Source: Azospira restricta
GTDB taxonomy: Bacteria > Pseudomonadota > Gammaproteobacteria > Burkholderiales > Rhodocyclaceae
DNA: 64,000 nucleotides
NCBI RefSeq assembly: GCF_016858125.1
Contig: NZ_CP064781.1
Span: forward strand, 2,427,501 to 2,491,500
Reading direction: 5' to 3'
Shown here: positions 46,570 through 55,044 of the stretch, piece after piece
How positions within the stretch are numbered: the stretch's first letter is position 1
Layout of the letters: every line of letters begins with the position of its first letter
Position numbers and translations under genes: made by a program
The notes under the pieces: model-generated
What the model was told of the DNA's origin: nothing
The model's database searches: none
Seen by the model: the letters and a program-made list of their open reading frames with translations, nothing else

Positions 46570-49500
46570 ATGCTGTCTCATCTCCCGGCCTACGCCGAGC
46601 TTCACTGTCTTTCCTGCTTCAGCTTCCTGCGCGGCGCCGCGCATCCCGATGAACTGGTCGCCCGCGCGCAGGCGCTCGGCTATGCCGCGCTGGCGCTCAC
46701 CGACGAATGCTCGCTGGCCGGCGTCGTGCGCGCGCACGTGGCGGCCAAGGCCTGCGGCCTCAAGCTCATCGTCGGCACCGAATTCACGCTCGTCGACGGC
46801 CTGCGGCTGGTGCTGCTGGCCGAAGACCGGGCCGGCTACGGCAACCTCTCGGCGCTGATCACGCTCGCCCGGCGGCGGGCGGAGAAGGGCGCCTACCGCC
46901 TGCTGCGCGGCGACCTCGAAGGCATCCTGCCGGGCGCCGGCGTGCCCGGCTGCCTGTGCCTGTGGCTGCCCGTCGCCGCGGACGAGGCGGCCGCCGCCGA
47001 CGGGCGCTGGCTGGCGGCCCGCTTCCCCGGCCGCTGCTGGCTCGCCGTCGAACTGCACAACGGCGCCGACGATGCGGCGAAGCTCGCCGGCCTGCGGCAG
47101 CTGGCGCAGGACTGCGGCCTGCCGGCGGTGGCCGCCGGCGACGCGCACATGGACGTCCGCTCCCGCCGCCCGCTGCAGGACGTGCTCACCGCGCTGCGCC
47201 TGAAGACCACCGTCTTCGCCGCCGGCCACGCGCTCTTTCCCAACGGCGAGCGCCACCTGCGCACGCGCCTGCGCCTCGGTCGCCTCTACCCGCCGGCACT
47301 GCTGGCGGAAACGCTGAACATCGCCGCGCGCTGCAACTTCTCGCTCGACGAGCTGCGCTACGAATACCCGGACGAGGTGGTGCCGCCCGGCGAGACCCCC
47401 GCCGGCTACCTTGCCCGAGAGGTCGAGGCCGGCCTCGCGCGCCGCTATCCGCAGGGCGTGCCGCTGGGCGTGCGCGGGCAGGTGGAGATGGAGCTCGCGC
47501 TGATCGCCGAACTGCGCTACGAGGCCTACTTCCTCACCGTCTACGACATCGTCAATTTTGCCCGGGGCAAGGAAATCCTCTGCCAGGGCCGCGGCTCGGC
47601 CGCCAATTCGGCGGTGTGCTACGCGCTGGGCATCACCGAGGTCGATCCGGCGCGTTCCAACCTGCTCTTCGAGCGCTTCATCTCGAAGGAGCGCGGCGAG
47701 CCGCCGGACATCGACGTCGACTTCGAGCACGAGCGGCGCGAGGAGGTGGTGCAGTACATCTACGCGAAGTACGGTCGCGGCCGCGCGGCGCTGGCGGCAG
47801 CGCTGATCACCTACCGTACGCGCGGCGCGCTCCGCGACGTCGGCCGCGCGCTCGGCTTCTCGCCGGCGCAGATCGACGCGCTGTCCGGGTCGCTGGCGTG
47901 GTGGGACAGTCGCGACCAGCTGCCGGCGCGCTGCGCCGCGGTCGGCCTCGATCCGGACAGCCCGCGCGTCGCCAAGTGGCTGGCACTGACTGAAATGCTG
48001 GTCGGCTTCCCGCGCCACCTGTCGCAGCACGTCGGCGGCTTCGTCATCGCGCGCGGGCCGCTCGCGCGGCTGGTGCCGATCGAAAACGCGGCGATGGCCG
48101 AGCGCACGGTGATCCAGTGGGACAAGAACGACATCGAGGCGCTCGGACTGCTGAAGGTCGACGTGCTGGCGCTGGGCATGCTCTCCGCCGTGCGCCGTGC
48201 GCTCGACCTGCTCGGCCGGCGGCTGCAGGACATCCCGGCCGAGGACCCGGTGGTGTACGAAATGATCTGCCGCGCCGACACCATCGGCGTTTTCCAGATC
48301 GAGTCGCGCGCGCAGATGGCCATGCTGCCGCGCCTCAAGCCGCGCTGCTTCTACGACCTCGTGGTGGAAGTGGCGATCGTCCGCCCCGGCCCGATCCAGG
48401 GCGACATGGTCCATCCCTACCTGCAGCGGCGCGAGCGCCTGCGCGCGACCGGCCAGCCGCTGCGCTTCTCGCGCCCGGAACTCGCCGACGTGCTCGGCCG
48501 CACCTGCGGCGTACCGATCTTCCAGGAACAGGCGATGCAGCTCGCCGTCGTCGCCGCCGGCTTCACTCCGGGCGAGGCCGACAAGCTGCGGCGGGCGATG
48601 GGCGCCTGGCAGCGCAAGGGCGGGCTCGACCATTTCCGCGGCAAGCTGCTCGCCGGCATGGCCGCGCGCGGCTACCCGGCCGAGCTGGCCGAGCGCCTCT
48701 ACCGCCAGATCGAAGGCTTCGGCGACTACGGCTTCCCCGAATCGCACGCCGCCTCGTTCGCGCTGCTCGCCTACGTTTCCGCGTGGCTCAAGCGGCACCA
48801 TCCGGCGGAATTCCTCTGTGCGCTGCTGAACAGCCAGCCGATGGGCTTCTACTCGCCGTCGCAGCTGGTGCAGGACGCGCAGCGGCACGGCGTGACGGTG
48901 CTGCCGGTCGATGTGCAGACGAGCGAGGTGGCGGCCAGCATCGGGGAGGCGCCCGAACCCCTCCCGCCGGTCGCCCCTTCGACAAGCTCGGGACAGGCAC
49001 CGAGTAGCCCACGCCGTGGGCGTAGCGAAGGGCAAAAGTCCTCCCGGCGGAAAACTTCCGGAAGCGGGCCGGGCGCCGTTCGCCTGGGGCTGCAGAGCAT
49101 CGCCGGCCTGTCACAGACGGCCGCCGAGGCTGTCGCCGCATGCCGTCCGGCCGGTGGCTACGCCAGCGTCACGGATCTTGCCGTGCGCACCGGTCTCGCG
49201 CAGCGCGACCTCGACGCGCTGGCCGCCGCCGGCGCGCTGCAGCGTCTCGCCGGCCACCGCCGCCGGGCAGCGTGGGCGGCGGCCGGCGCCGCCGTGCAAC
49301 TCGACCTGCTCGCCGCCGCCGCGCCGGCGGAGCCGGTGCCGCCGCTCGCCGCGCCGAGCGAGGGCGAGGACATCGTCGCCGACTACGCCAGCCTCGGCCT
49401 GACCCTCGGCCGCCATCCGCTGCGCCTGTTGCGCGAGCGCCTCGCGCAGCGGCGCTTTCTCTCCGCCGGCGAGCTTGCCGGGCAGGCCGACCGGGCGCTG

Positions 49501-49776
49501 GTGCGCGCCGCCGGCATCGTTACCTGCCGGCAGCGGCCGGGCACTGCCAGCGGCGTCGTCTTCCTGACGCTGGAGGACGAGACCGGACTCGCCAACATCG
49601 TCGTCTACGGCCGCCTTGCCGACCGGCAGCGGCGCGAACTGCTCGGTGCGCGCCTGCTCGGCGTGCTCGGGCAGGTGCAGCGGGAAGGCGAGGTGGTGCA
49701 TCTGGTGGCCGGCCGGCTGCTCGACCTCAGCCCGTGGCTGGGCGGGCTGGCGACGGCGAGCCGGGATTTCCACTGA
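46570..49776 (+). CDS. dnaE2: Error-prone DNA polymerase III alpha, DnaE2
   Basis: A 1068-residue C-family polymerase of the DnaE2 (ImuC) type. The PHP domain starts AELHCLSCFSFLRGAAHPDE. The palm has the catalytic acids in PPDIDVDFEHERREEVVQ (about residues 378-395) and a second aspartate around KNDIEALGLLKVDVLALGML. Fingers follow (RAQMAMLPRLKPRCFYDLVV; YGFPESHAASFALLAYVSAW), then a helix-hairpin-helix (LQSIAGLSQTAAEAVAACRP) and an OB fold near the end (AAGIVTCRQRPGTASGVVFL). It performs mutagenic lesion bypass with ImuA/ImuB under LexA control. A repeat-like insertion lies at about residues 800-840. No Shine-Dalgarno is visible before the ATG. Confidence 0.95.
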   Translation: MLSHLPAYAELHCLSCFSFLRGAAHPDELVARAQALGYAALALTDECSLAGVVRAHVAAKACGLKLIVGTEFTLVDGLRLVLLAEDRAGYGNLSALITLARRRAEKGAYRLLRGDLEGILPGAGVPGCLCLWLPVAADEAAAADGRWLAARFPGRCWLAVELHNGADDAAKLAGLRQLAQDCGLPAVAAGDAHMDVRSRRPLQDVLTALRLKTTVFAAGHALFPNGERHLRTRLRLGRLYPPALLAETLNIAARCNFSLDELRYEYPDEVVPPGETPAGYLAREVEAGLARRYPQGVPLGVRGQVEMELALIAELRYEAYFLTVYDIVNFARGKEILCQGRGSAANSAVCYALGITEVDPARSNLLFERFISKERGEPPDIDVDFEHERREEVVQYIYAKYGRGRAALAAALITYRTRGALRDVGRALGFSPAQIDALSGSLAWWDSRDQLPARCAAVGLDPDSPRVAKWLALTEMLVGFPRHLSQHVGGFVIARGPLARLVPIENAAMAERTVIQWDKNDIEALGLLKVDVLALGMLSAVRRALDLLGRRLQDIPAEDPVVYEMICRADTIGVFQIESRAQMAMLPRLKPRCFYDLVVEVAIVRPGPIQGDMVHPYLQRRERLRATGQPLRFSRPELADVLGRTCGVPIFQEQAMQLAVVAAGFTPGEADKLRRAMGAWQRKGGLDHFRGKLLAGMAARGYPAELAERLYRQIEGFGDYGFPESHAASFALLAYVSAWLKRHHPAEFLCALLNSQPMGFYSPSQLVQDAQRHGVTVLPVDVQTSEVAASIGEAPEPLPPVAPSTSSGQAPSSPRRGRSEGQKSSRRKTSGSGPGAVRLGLQSIAGLSQTAAEAVAACRPAGGYASVTDLAVRTGLAQRDLDALAAAGALQRLAGHRRRAAWAAAGAAVQLDLLAAAAPAEPVPPLAAPSEGEDIVADYASLGLTLGRHPLRLLRERLAQRRFLSAGELAGQADRALVRAAGIVTCRQRPGTASGVVFLTLEDETGLANIVVYGRLADRQRRELLGARLLGVLGQVQREGEVVHLVAGRLLDLSPWLGGLATASRDFH
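48973..49033. repeat. REP-like palindromic insertion inside dnaE2
   Basis: A 61-base segment bounded by GCCCCTTCG (48973-48981) and CGAAGGGC (49026-49033) and containing an inner hairpin GCCCAC / GTGGGC (49007-49021). It includes CTTCGACAAGCTCGGG, a sequence I recognise from dispersed repeats in many proteobacterial genomes. It and the bases up to about 49070 encode a low-complexity linker (APSTSSGQAPSSPRRGRSEG) between the fingers and the helix-hairpin-helix of DnaE2, keeping the frame. Confidence 0.6.
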
Positions 49777-49874
49777 CTCGGCGTTGCCGGCAGCGGCGCG
49801 GGGCTTGGCATTGCCCGCGCATCGGTAATAATCAGAGTATCCGGCCAAGCGCCGCAAGCGGTTTTTCGAATCCC

Positions 49875-50273
49875 ATGCCGACACTCCTTTCGGTCATCGG
49901 CCGTCTCGCCTCGGCCACGCTCCTCGCGCTGGCACTGCTGCCGGGGCCGGCGTCGTCCGCCTGCGCCGAGCGGCCGGCCGCCATCGACGAGGCGAAGTTC
50001 ACGCTCGGGCCGCGTCACCACCCGCTGGGGCGGCCGCTGCCGGCGAGCGCCGGCTTCAACCAGCCGGACCGCTGCGTCGACGAGATCTGGTTCTTCGACC
50101 AGAACGGGAACGGCCAGCCGGACCCCGGCGAGGTCCGTGTCTTCGGTGCGAACCGTCAGGTCGATTGCGGCTCGTGCCACGGCGAGTCGCTGCAGGCGAA
50201 ATCCGCGGCGTCGGCGAGCGTCTTCCTGCGCCAGGACGCGGCGGTGCTGTGCCTCGTCTGCCACCGGCTGTGA
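49875..50273 (+). CDS. Small dihaem c-type cytochrome with EF-hand-like loop
   Basis: A 132-residue exported protein. Signal peptide of about 28-30 residues (LASATLLALALLPGPASSAC). Two haem-attachment motifs are CGSCH (about residue 98-102) and CLVCH (about 127-131, at the very C-terminus). Between signal and haems lies DQNGNGQPDPGE (about residues 76-87), which fits the 12-residue EF-hand loop pattern DxNxNGxxDxxE. Periplasmic electron transfer is likely. A possible promoter (TTGGCA at 49805, TAATCA at 49829) precedes it. Partners unknown. Confidence 0.8.
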   Translation: MPTLLSVIGRLASATLLALALLPGPASSACAERPAAIDEAKFTLGPRHHPLGRPLPASAGFNQPDRCVDEIWFFDQNGNGQPDPGEVRVFGANRQVDCGSCHGESLQAKSAASASVFLRQDAAVLCLVCHRL

Positions 50274-50283
50274 GCGTGCCGGA

Positions 50284-51072
50284 TCAGCCGGCGCACAGCT
50301 GCCGCCGGTAGCGTTCCGGCGTGATCCCCGTCTGCTTCGCGAACATCGCGATGAACGCCGACGGCGTCGCGTAGCCGAGGTCGAAGGCGATCGCGCCGAC
50401 CGCCTTGCCCTGTTTCAGCCAGGCCAGCGCCTGCAGTAGCCGCACCCGCGTCCGCCAGGCGACGAAGCTCATTCCCAGTTCCTGCCGGAAGCGCCGCGCC
50501 AGCGTGCGTTCGGTGCTGTGCACGCGCTGCGCCCAGGCCTGCAGCGTGGTGCTGTCGCCGGGCTGGCCGCGCACGGCGGCGAGGATCGGCCGCAACAGCC
50601 GGTCGGCGCTGTCCGGCAGGTAGTCCTCGACGCTGCCGGCCTGCACCATGCGCTGCACGAGCAGTCGCGCCTGCGCCTCGTCCCACGGCTCGGCGACGGC
50701 GCCGACGCCGCGCGCGCAGAAGTCGTCGAGCAGCGCGCGCACCAGCGGCGGCTGCGGGATCAGGCAGGGCTGCGTCGGCAGCTGCCGGGCCACGTCGTCG
50801 GCGACGTAGACCGAGACGTAGTCCAGCGCCTGCCGGATGTGCGCGGCGTGCGGCACGCCGGCGGGAATCCACACCAGGTACTCGGCCGGTGCCGCCAGCG
50901 TGCGCTCGGGCAGCGACAGTTCGAGGATGCCGAGGCTGATGCGGTTGATCTGGCCCCAGGGATGGCGATGCCACTCGTAGTCGGTGTTGGCCAGGAATTT
51001 CTCGTAGCGGAAGTGGAGCGGCGCCGGCGCCGGCAGCGCGAGGTCGGTGGCGGCGTAGGGGAGTTCGTTCAT
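50284..51072 (-). CDS. AraC-family transcriptional regulator
   Basis: A 262-residue regulator. N-terminal cupin-like sensing domain (NTDYEWHRHPWGQINRISLG, with two His). C-terminal double helix-turn-helix: WAQRVHSTERTLARRFRQEL and GKAVGAIAFDLGYATPSAFI then AMFAKQTGITPERYRRQL. This is the type found divergent from efflux genes. It is divergent from a DMT transporter gene 96 bases away, which is the probable target. Confidence 0.9.
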   Translation of the reverse strand: MNELPYAATDLALPAPAPLHFRYEKFLANTDYEWHRHPWGQINRISLGILELSLPERTLAAPAEYLVWIPAGVPHAAHIRQALDYVSVYVADDVARQLPTQPCLIPQPPLVRALLDDFCARGVGAVAEPWDEAQARLLVQRMVQAGSVEDYLPDSADRLLRPILAAVRGQPGDSTTLQAWAQRVHSTERTLARRFRQELGMSFVAWRTRVRLLQALAWLKQGKAVGAIAFDLGYATPSAFIAMFAKQTGITPERYRRQLCAG

Positions 51073-51168
51073 TTCGTCGCAGGCGAAGGATCGGTTTGTC
51101 TGGTTCGAAGTATATGCCTTGGATCGGCCATCGCTAGACTGGCGGCGTATTCTCAAAGGAGTTGCCGC

Positions 51169-52047
51169 ATGCACTTCCTCTTCCCGCTGCTCGCCGTACT
51201 GATCTGGTCCGCCAACACCGTCGTCTCGAAGGCGGCGGCGGGCGTCGTCGACCCGGCGGCGATCTCGCTCTACCGCTGGCTGGTCGCCGCGCTGGCGCTG
51301 ACGCCGCTGTTCGCCGTCCCGCTGTGGCGCGCCCGCCGCGAACTGCTCCCGCAGCTGCCGCGCTTCGCGGTGCTGTCGCTGCTCGGCATGGTGGCCTACC
51401 AGTGCCTGGCCTACTACGCGGCGCACCGCACCTCGGCGACCAACATGGGCGTCATCTGCGCGCTCGTGCCGCTGCTCGGTCTGCTGCTCAACGGGCTGGT
51501 CTTCCGCGCCCGGCTGTCGTCCTGGGTCGTCGCCGGCGTCGCGCTGTCGCTGGCCGGCGTCCTCTACCTGCTCGGCGCCGGCCATCCGGCGCGCCTGCTC
51601 GGCAGCGGCATCAACCTCGGCGACGGCCTGATGCTGCTTGGCGCCGCCTGCTACGCGCTGTACGGCATCCTCTACCAGCGCTGGTCGCCGCCCTTCGGGC
51701 AATGGCTGAACCTCTATGTGCAGGCGCTGCTGGCGGTGGCGCTGCTGACGCCGCTGGCGATCAGCGCCGAAACGCTGGCCGTGCCGGCGCGCGGCGTGCC
51801 GCTGGTGCTCTTCGCCGGCCTCGGCTCGTCGGTGCTCGCCTCGTATTTCTGGATGCGCGGGCTGCAGCAGCTGGGCAGCGAGCGCACGGCGGTGTTCATG
51901 AACCTGCTGCCGCTGTGCACCGCGCTGATCGCCGCCGTCACGCTCGGCGAGCGGATCCACGCCTACCACTGGCTGGGCGGCGGCCTGATCCTGCTCGGCG
52001 TCGGCTTGAGCCAGCGCCGGCCGGCGGCGAGGCTGCAGCCCGCCTGA
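51169..52047 (+). CDS. EamA/DMT-family transporter
   Basis: A 292-residue ten-helix transporter with two EamA repeats (LLAVLIWSANTVVSKAAAGV; YYAAHRTSATNMGVICALVP; AVFMNLLPLCTALIAAVTLG). AAAGGAG precedes the ATG. Divergent from the AraC regulator gene; regulated export of a small metabolite is the simplest reading. It ends 13 bases from the convergent MocR gene. Confidence 0.9.
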   Translation: MHFLFPLLAVLIWSANTVVSKAAAGVVDPAAISLYRWLVAALALTPLFAVPLWRARRELLPQLPRFAVLSLLGMVAYQCLAYYAAHRTSATNMGVICALVPLLGLLLNGLVFRARLSSWVVAGVALSLAGVLYLLGAGHPARLLGSGINLGDGLMLLGAACYALYGILYQRWSPPFGQWLNLYVQALLAVALLTPLAISAETLAVPARGVPLVLFAGLGSSVLASYFWMRGLQQLGSERTAVFMNLLPLCTALIAAVTLGERIHAYHWLGGGLILLGVGLSQRRPAARLQPA

Positions 52048-52060
52048 GCGGCCGCCGGCG

Positions 52061-53542
52061 CTAGCGCCGCGCCTGCGCGACCAGCTGGCCGAGCCGGCGC
52101 AGCGCGGCCTCGACCTCGTCGGTGAACGGCAGCCCGCAGTTCAGCCGCAGGTAGTTGTCGAAGCGGTTCGAGTTGGAGAACATCTGCCCGGGGGCGACCA
52201 GGATGCCTTCGTCGAGGGCGGCGTCGAACACGCGCTGCGAGGAGATGTCGGCGGGCAGCTCGATCCACAGCATCAGGCCGCCGTCCGGCTCGTTGAAGCG
52301 GGTGCCGGCGGGAAAACATTCGGCGATCGCGGCGGCGGTGCGCGCGCGCTGGTCGGCGAGCTGGCCGCGCAGGCGGCGCAGGTAGCGGTCGAAGGCGCTG
52401 GAGGCGATGAACTCGCCGGCGGCGAGCTGCGACAGCTCCTCGCTGCTGCGCGTCTGCGCGTACTTGAGCATCTCCACCCGCGCCTGCCGGCGGCCGGCGC
52501 TGATCCAGCCGAGGCGCATGCCGGCGGCGAGGATCTTGTGCAGCGACGCGCAGTGGATGACGTTGCCGGTCCTGTCCCAGTGCTTCAGCGCCTTGCGCGG
52601 CGCATCGCCGTTGGCCAGCGCGCCGTAGGTGTCGTCCTCGATCAGCGCGATGCCGGCGGCGTCGCAGAGGGCGACCAGGCGGGCCTTGTGCGCATCCGGC
52701 ATGATGCTGCCGAGCGGGTTCTGCAGCACCGGCACGACGACCACCGCCTTGATTTCCGGATACGTCCGCGTCGCCAGTTCGAGCGCCTCGAGCGAGATCC
52801 CGGTCTGCGGGCTGGTGGGAATTTCCAGCGCGCGCAGGCCGAGCGATTCGAGCACCTGCAGAAGGCCGAAGTAGGTCGGCGACTCGACGGCGACGATGTC
52901 GCCGGGCTGGGCGACGGCGCGCAGCGCGACGTTGAGCGCCTCGATGCAGCCGTGGGTGACGACGATCTCGTCGGGCGACAGCACCATGCCGCTCTCCATC
53001 GCTCGCCGCGCCAGGATGCCGCGGAAGCCGGCGTTGCCGTTGAGCGCGATGTTCTTCACCAGCAGGTCGGGGTGGCGGCGCAGCGCACGGGTGGCGGCGT
53101 TCTTCAGCGCCTCGCCGGGGTACAGGGCGGGCGCGCAGGCGGCGCCGGAAAGGTTGATGCGCACCGGCTTGCCCTTGCTGCGGGCGACGATGCCGCGGGC
53201 GACGAAATCGGAAACGCGGGCGTGGATGCCGACGAACTGCGCCGGGTCGGGCAGGGCGGCGTGGTCGGGTTCCTGCAGCGCCGCCGCCGCGAAGCGCTTC
53301 GGCCGCCGCACGAAATTGCCGGAGCGCGGCCGCGCCTCCAGCCAGCCTTCGCTTTCGAGCGAGCGGCAGACCTGCAGGGCGGTGGACAGGCTGACGCCGT
53401 GGCGGCCCATCAGCGTGCGCACCGACGGAAAACGCTCGCCCGGTCGCAGCGCGCCGCTCTCGATCGCGCTGCGGTATTGGCCGGCCAGCGCGCGGTAGAG
53501 CGGGGTCCGGTCGGCGACGGGGGCTGCAAGCGGTTCGTCCAT
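52061..53542 (-). CDS. MocR/GntR-type regulator with aminotransferase domain
   Basis: A 493-residue MocR protein. Residues 1-80 are a GntR winged helix (YRSAIESGALRPGERFPSVR, then LMGRHGVSLSTALQVCRSLE). The remainder is a fold-type-I PLP aminotransferase: VTHGCIEALNVALRAVAQPG, YFGLLQVLESLGL, DDTYGALANG, and the PLP lysine in CASLHKILAAGMRLGW. MocR proteins are regulators that sense PLP or amino acids. It is divergent from the DUF2917-cupin pair with 191 bases between, its probable target. Confidence 0.92.
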   Translation of the reverse strand: MDEPLAAPVADRTPLYRALAGQYRSAIESGALRPGERFPSVRTLMGRHGVSLSTALQVCRSLESEGWLEARPRSGNFVRRPKRFAAAALQEPDHAALPDPAQFVGIHARVSDFVARGIVARSKGKPVRINLSGAACAPALYPGEALKNAATRALRRHPDLLVKNIALNGNAGFRGILARRAMESGMVLSPDEIVVTHGCIEALNVALRAVAQPGDIVAVESPTYFGLLQVLESLGLRALEIPTSPQTGISLEALELATRTYPEIKAVVVVPVLQNPLGSIMPDAHKARLVALCDAAGIALIEDDTYGALANGDAPRKALKHWDRTGNVIHCASLHKILAAGMRLGWISAGRRQARVEMLKYAQTRSSEELSQLAAGEFIASSAFDRYLRRLRGQLADQRARTAAAIAECFPAGTRFNEPDGGLMLWIELPADISSQRVFDAALDEGILVAPGQMFSNSNRFDNYLRLNCGLPFTDEVEAALRRLGQLVAQARR

Positions 53543-53733
53543 GCGCCATCTTCGCCCGCCGCGGGCGGGCGGGACAGATATAGATTCAGGGAAAGTGAAC
53601 GATAACAGAAGCGGAATTTTTCTTCTGCTGCGGTACAGATGCTGTTTTTCTGTGGCTGTTTCGCATTGCTCGCGCTCCGTACGATATTTCCGTCTCCCGC
53701 AGCGGGCGGGAGGGTCGATACAGGAGGTTCGCG

Positions 53734-54084
53734 ATGGCTGCAGGACAGGAAGTTCCCCCGTTGGCGCTGGCGCTCGTCGCCGGGCAGGTGCAGCGCGTGC
53801 TGGTCGAGCCCGGCTCGACGCTCGTTGTGGCGCAGGGCGGCGTGCGCGTGCATTTCCCGTTCGCCTGGCTGGCCGAGCACACGCTGGCGAGGTCGCTGAC
53901 GCTGGCGGCCGAGGAAGTGCATGAGTTGGCAGCGGGCGGCTGGATCGAGCTGGAAGCGACCGAGGCCGCCGCCGTCGTCCTGCTGCCGCCCGCTGCCAGC
54001 GGCCTGTGGACGAAGCTGGGCGCGGTGCTGGCGGCGCTGCGGGACGACCTGCGGCCGGCAGGAGGGCGCCATGGACATTGCTGA
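53734..54084 (+). CDS. DUF2917 family protein
   Basis: A 116-residue protein with a DUF2917-like beta-rich core: ALVAGQVQRVLVEPGSTLVV, AQGGVRVHFPFAWLAEHTL, and ELAAGGWIELEATEAAAVVL. AGGAGG precedes the ATG. Small, no signal peptide. Function unknown. It overlaps the DHCW cupin gene by 14 bases, so the two are translated together. Divergent from the MocR regulator. Confidence 0.75.
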   Translation: MAAGQEVPPLALALVAGQVQRVLVEPGSTLVVAQGGVRVHFPFAWLAEHTLARSLTLAAEEVHELAAGGWIELEATEAAAVVLLPPAASGLWTKLGAVLAALRDDLRPAGGRHGHC

Positions 54085-54400
54085 CATTCCGTTCGGCATT
54101 ACCGACTGGTCGGCGGTCGCGGCGACCGAACACCGCGGCGAATCCGGATTCGCGCGCTGGCGGACGCGCCGCTTCGGCAGCATCCGGGTGCGTGTGGTCG
54201 AGTATTCCGCCGGCTACGTCGCCGACCACTGGTGCGTGAAGGGGCACATCCTCTACTGCCTGCACGGCGAGTTGCTGACGGAATTGCAGGACGGGCGGCG
54301 CTTCACGCTGCGGCCGGGGATGAGCTATCAGGTGGCCGACGGCGCCGAGGCACACCGTTCGTCGGCACCCGCCGGCGCCACCCTGTTCATCGTCGATTAG
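54071..54400 (+). CDS. DHCW-motif cupin protein
   Basis: A 109-residue single-domain cupin. The family's name motif appears as VADHWCVKGHILYCLHGELL (residues about 50-69), followed by LQDGRRFTLRPGMSYQVADG and a late His in EAHRSS. Metal binding by the His residues is likely. The function is not known. Co-translated with the DUF2917 gene. Confidence 0.85.
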   Translation: MDIADIPFGITDWSAVAATEHRGESGFARWRTRRFGSIRVRVVEYSAGYVADHWCVKGHILYCLHGELLTELQDGRRFTLRPGMSYQVADGAEAHRSSAPAGATLFIVD

Positions 54401-54442
54401 CCGACGGCACCGCGAAAATCGGGGAAAAGCCAGAGAAATCTG

Positions 54443-54472
54443 TTGCTTGGCGGGTCTCGCCGCCGCTATAAT
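54443..54472 (+). promoter_or_regulatory. Sigma-70 promoter of rpsO
   Basis: TTGCTT (54443-54448), 18 bases, TATAAT (54467-54472). The leader would be about 90 bases, long enough for the S15 autoregulatory structure known in other bacteria. Confidence 0.7.
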
Positions 54473-54568
54473 CCTGCCCTTCGCTCGCCAAGCGAAAATT
54501 GTGATCAACCACTGGCGTCCAGCTCTATCAAACCGGGGCGGCGTCGATTCAAGGAAAGAGAGTTTGAC

Positions 54569-54838
54569 ATGGCGATCAATACCGCACAGAAGTCCCAAAT
54601 CGTTACCGACTACCAGCGCGCCCAGGGCGACACCGGTTCCCCGGAAGTCCAGGTGGCCCTGCTCACCGCCCGCATCAACGACCTGACCGGCCACTTCAAG
54701 GAACACGTCAAGGACCACCACTCGCGCCGCGGCCTGCTGCGCATGGTCAGCCGCCGCCGCAAGCTGCTCGACTACCTGAAGCGCACCAACGTCGACGGCT
54801 ACCGCGCGCTGATCGAGCGCCTCGGCCTGCGCAAGTAA
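54569..54838 (+). CDS. rpsO: Ribosomal protein S15
   Basis: An 89-residue S15, the expected length. Conserved segments: [40 protein letters not shown] and [20 protein letters not shown]. It binds 16S rRNA early in 30S assembly. AAGGAAAGAG precedes the ATG. Followed by a terminator and pnp, the usual rpsO-pnp order. Confidence 0.98.
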   Translation: MAINTAQKSQIVTDYQRAQGDTGSPEVQVALLTARINDLTGHFKEHVKDHHSRRGLLRMVSRRRKLLDYLKRTNVDGYRALIERLGLRK

Positions 54839-54892
54839 TTACCGCAATCAGCACCCCGGAATTCACCGATCCGCAAATGCGATCGGGAACAC

Positions 54893-54941
54893 GCGAGAGC
54901 AGCGGCACTGCCCCGGAGGCGGTGCCGCTGTTCTCGCTTTT
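54893..54941 (+). terminator. Terminator/attenuator between rpsO and pnp
   Basis: A 16-bp stem with one G·U pair: GCGAGAGCAGCGGCAC (54893-54908) with GTGCCGCTGTTCTCGC (54922-54937), loop of 13, then TTTT. In E. coli this hairpin region is also the RNase III site for pnp autoregulation; the same role here is inference. Confidence 0.8.
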
Positions 54942-55044
54942 GCCATGGCCGTCTGCAGACAACGCAGCGGCCGCTGGCGCGTCGACGACAAAGCGTGCCG
55001 GAGTCGTGGGTACGCCGCGCCAATAATCAGAAAGAAAGGAAACA

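Noticed and set aside
48951-49075. Frameshift or pseudogene in dnaE2
   Set aside because: The frame continues through the repeat-like segment to a normal helix-hairpin-helix and OB fold, so the gene appears intact.
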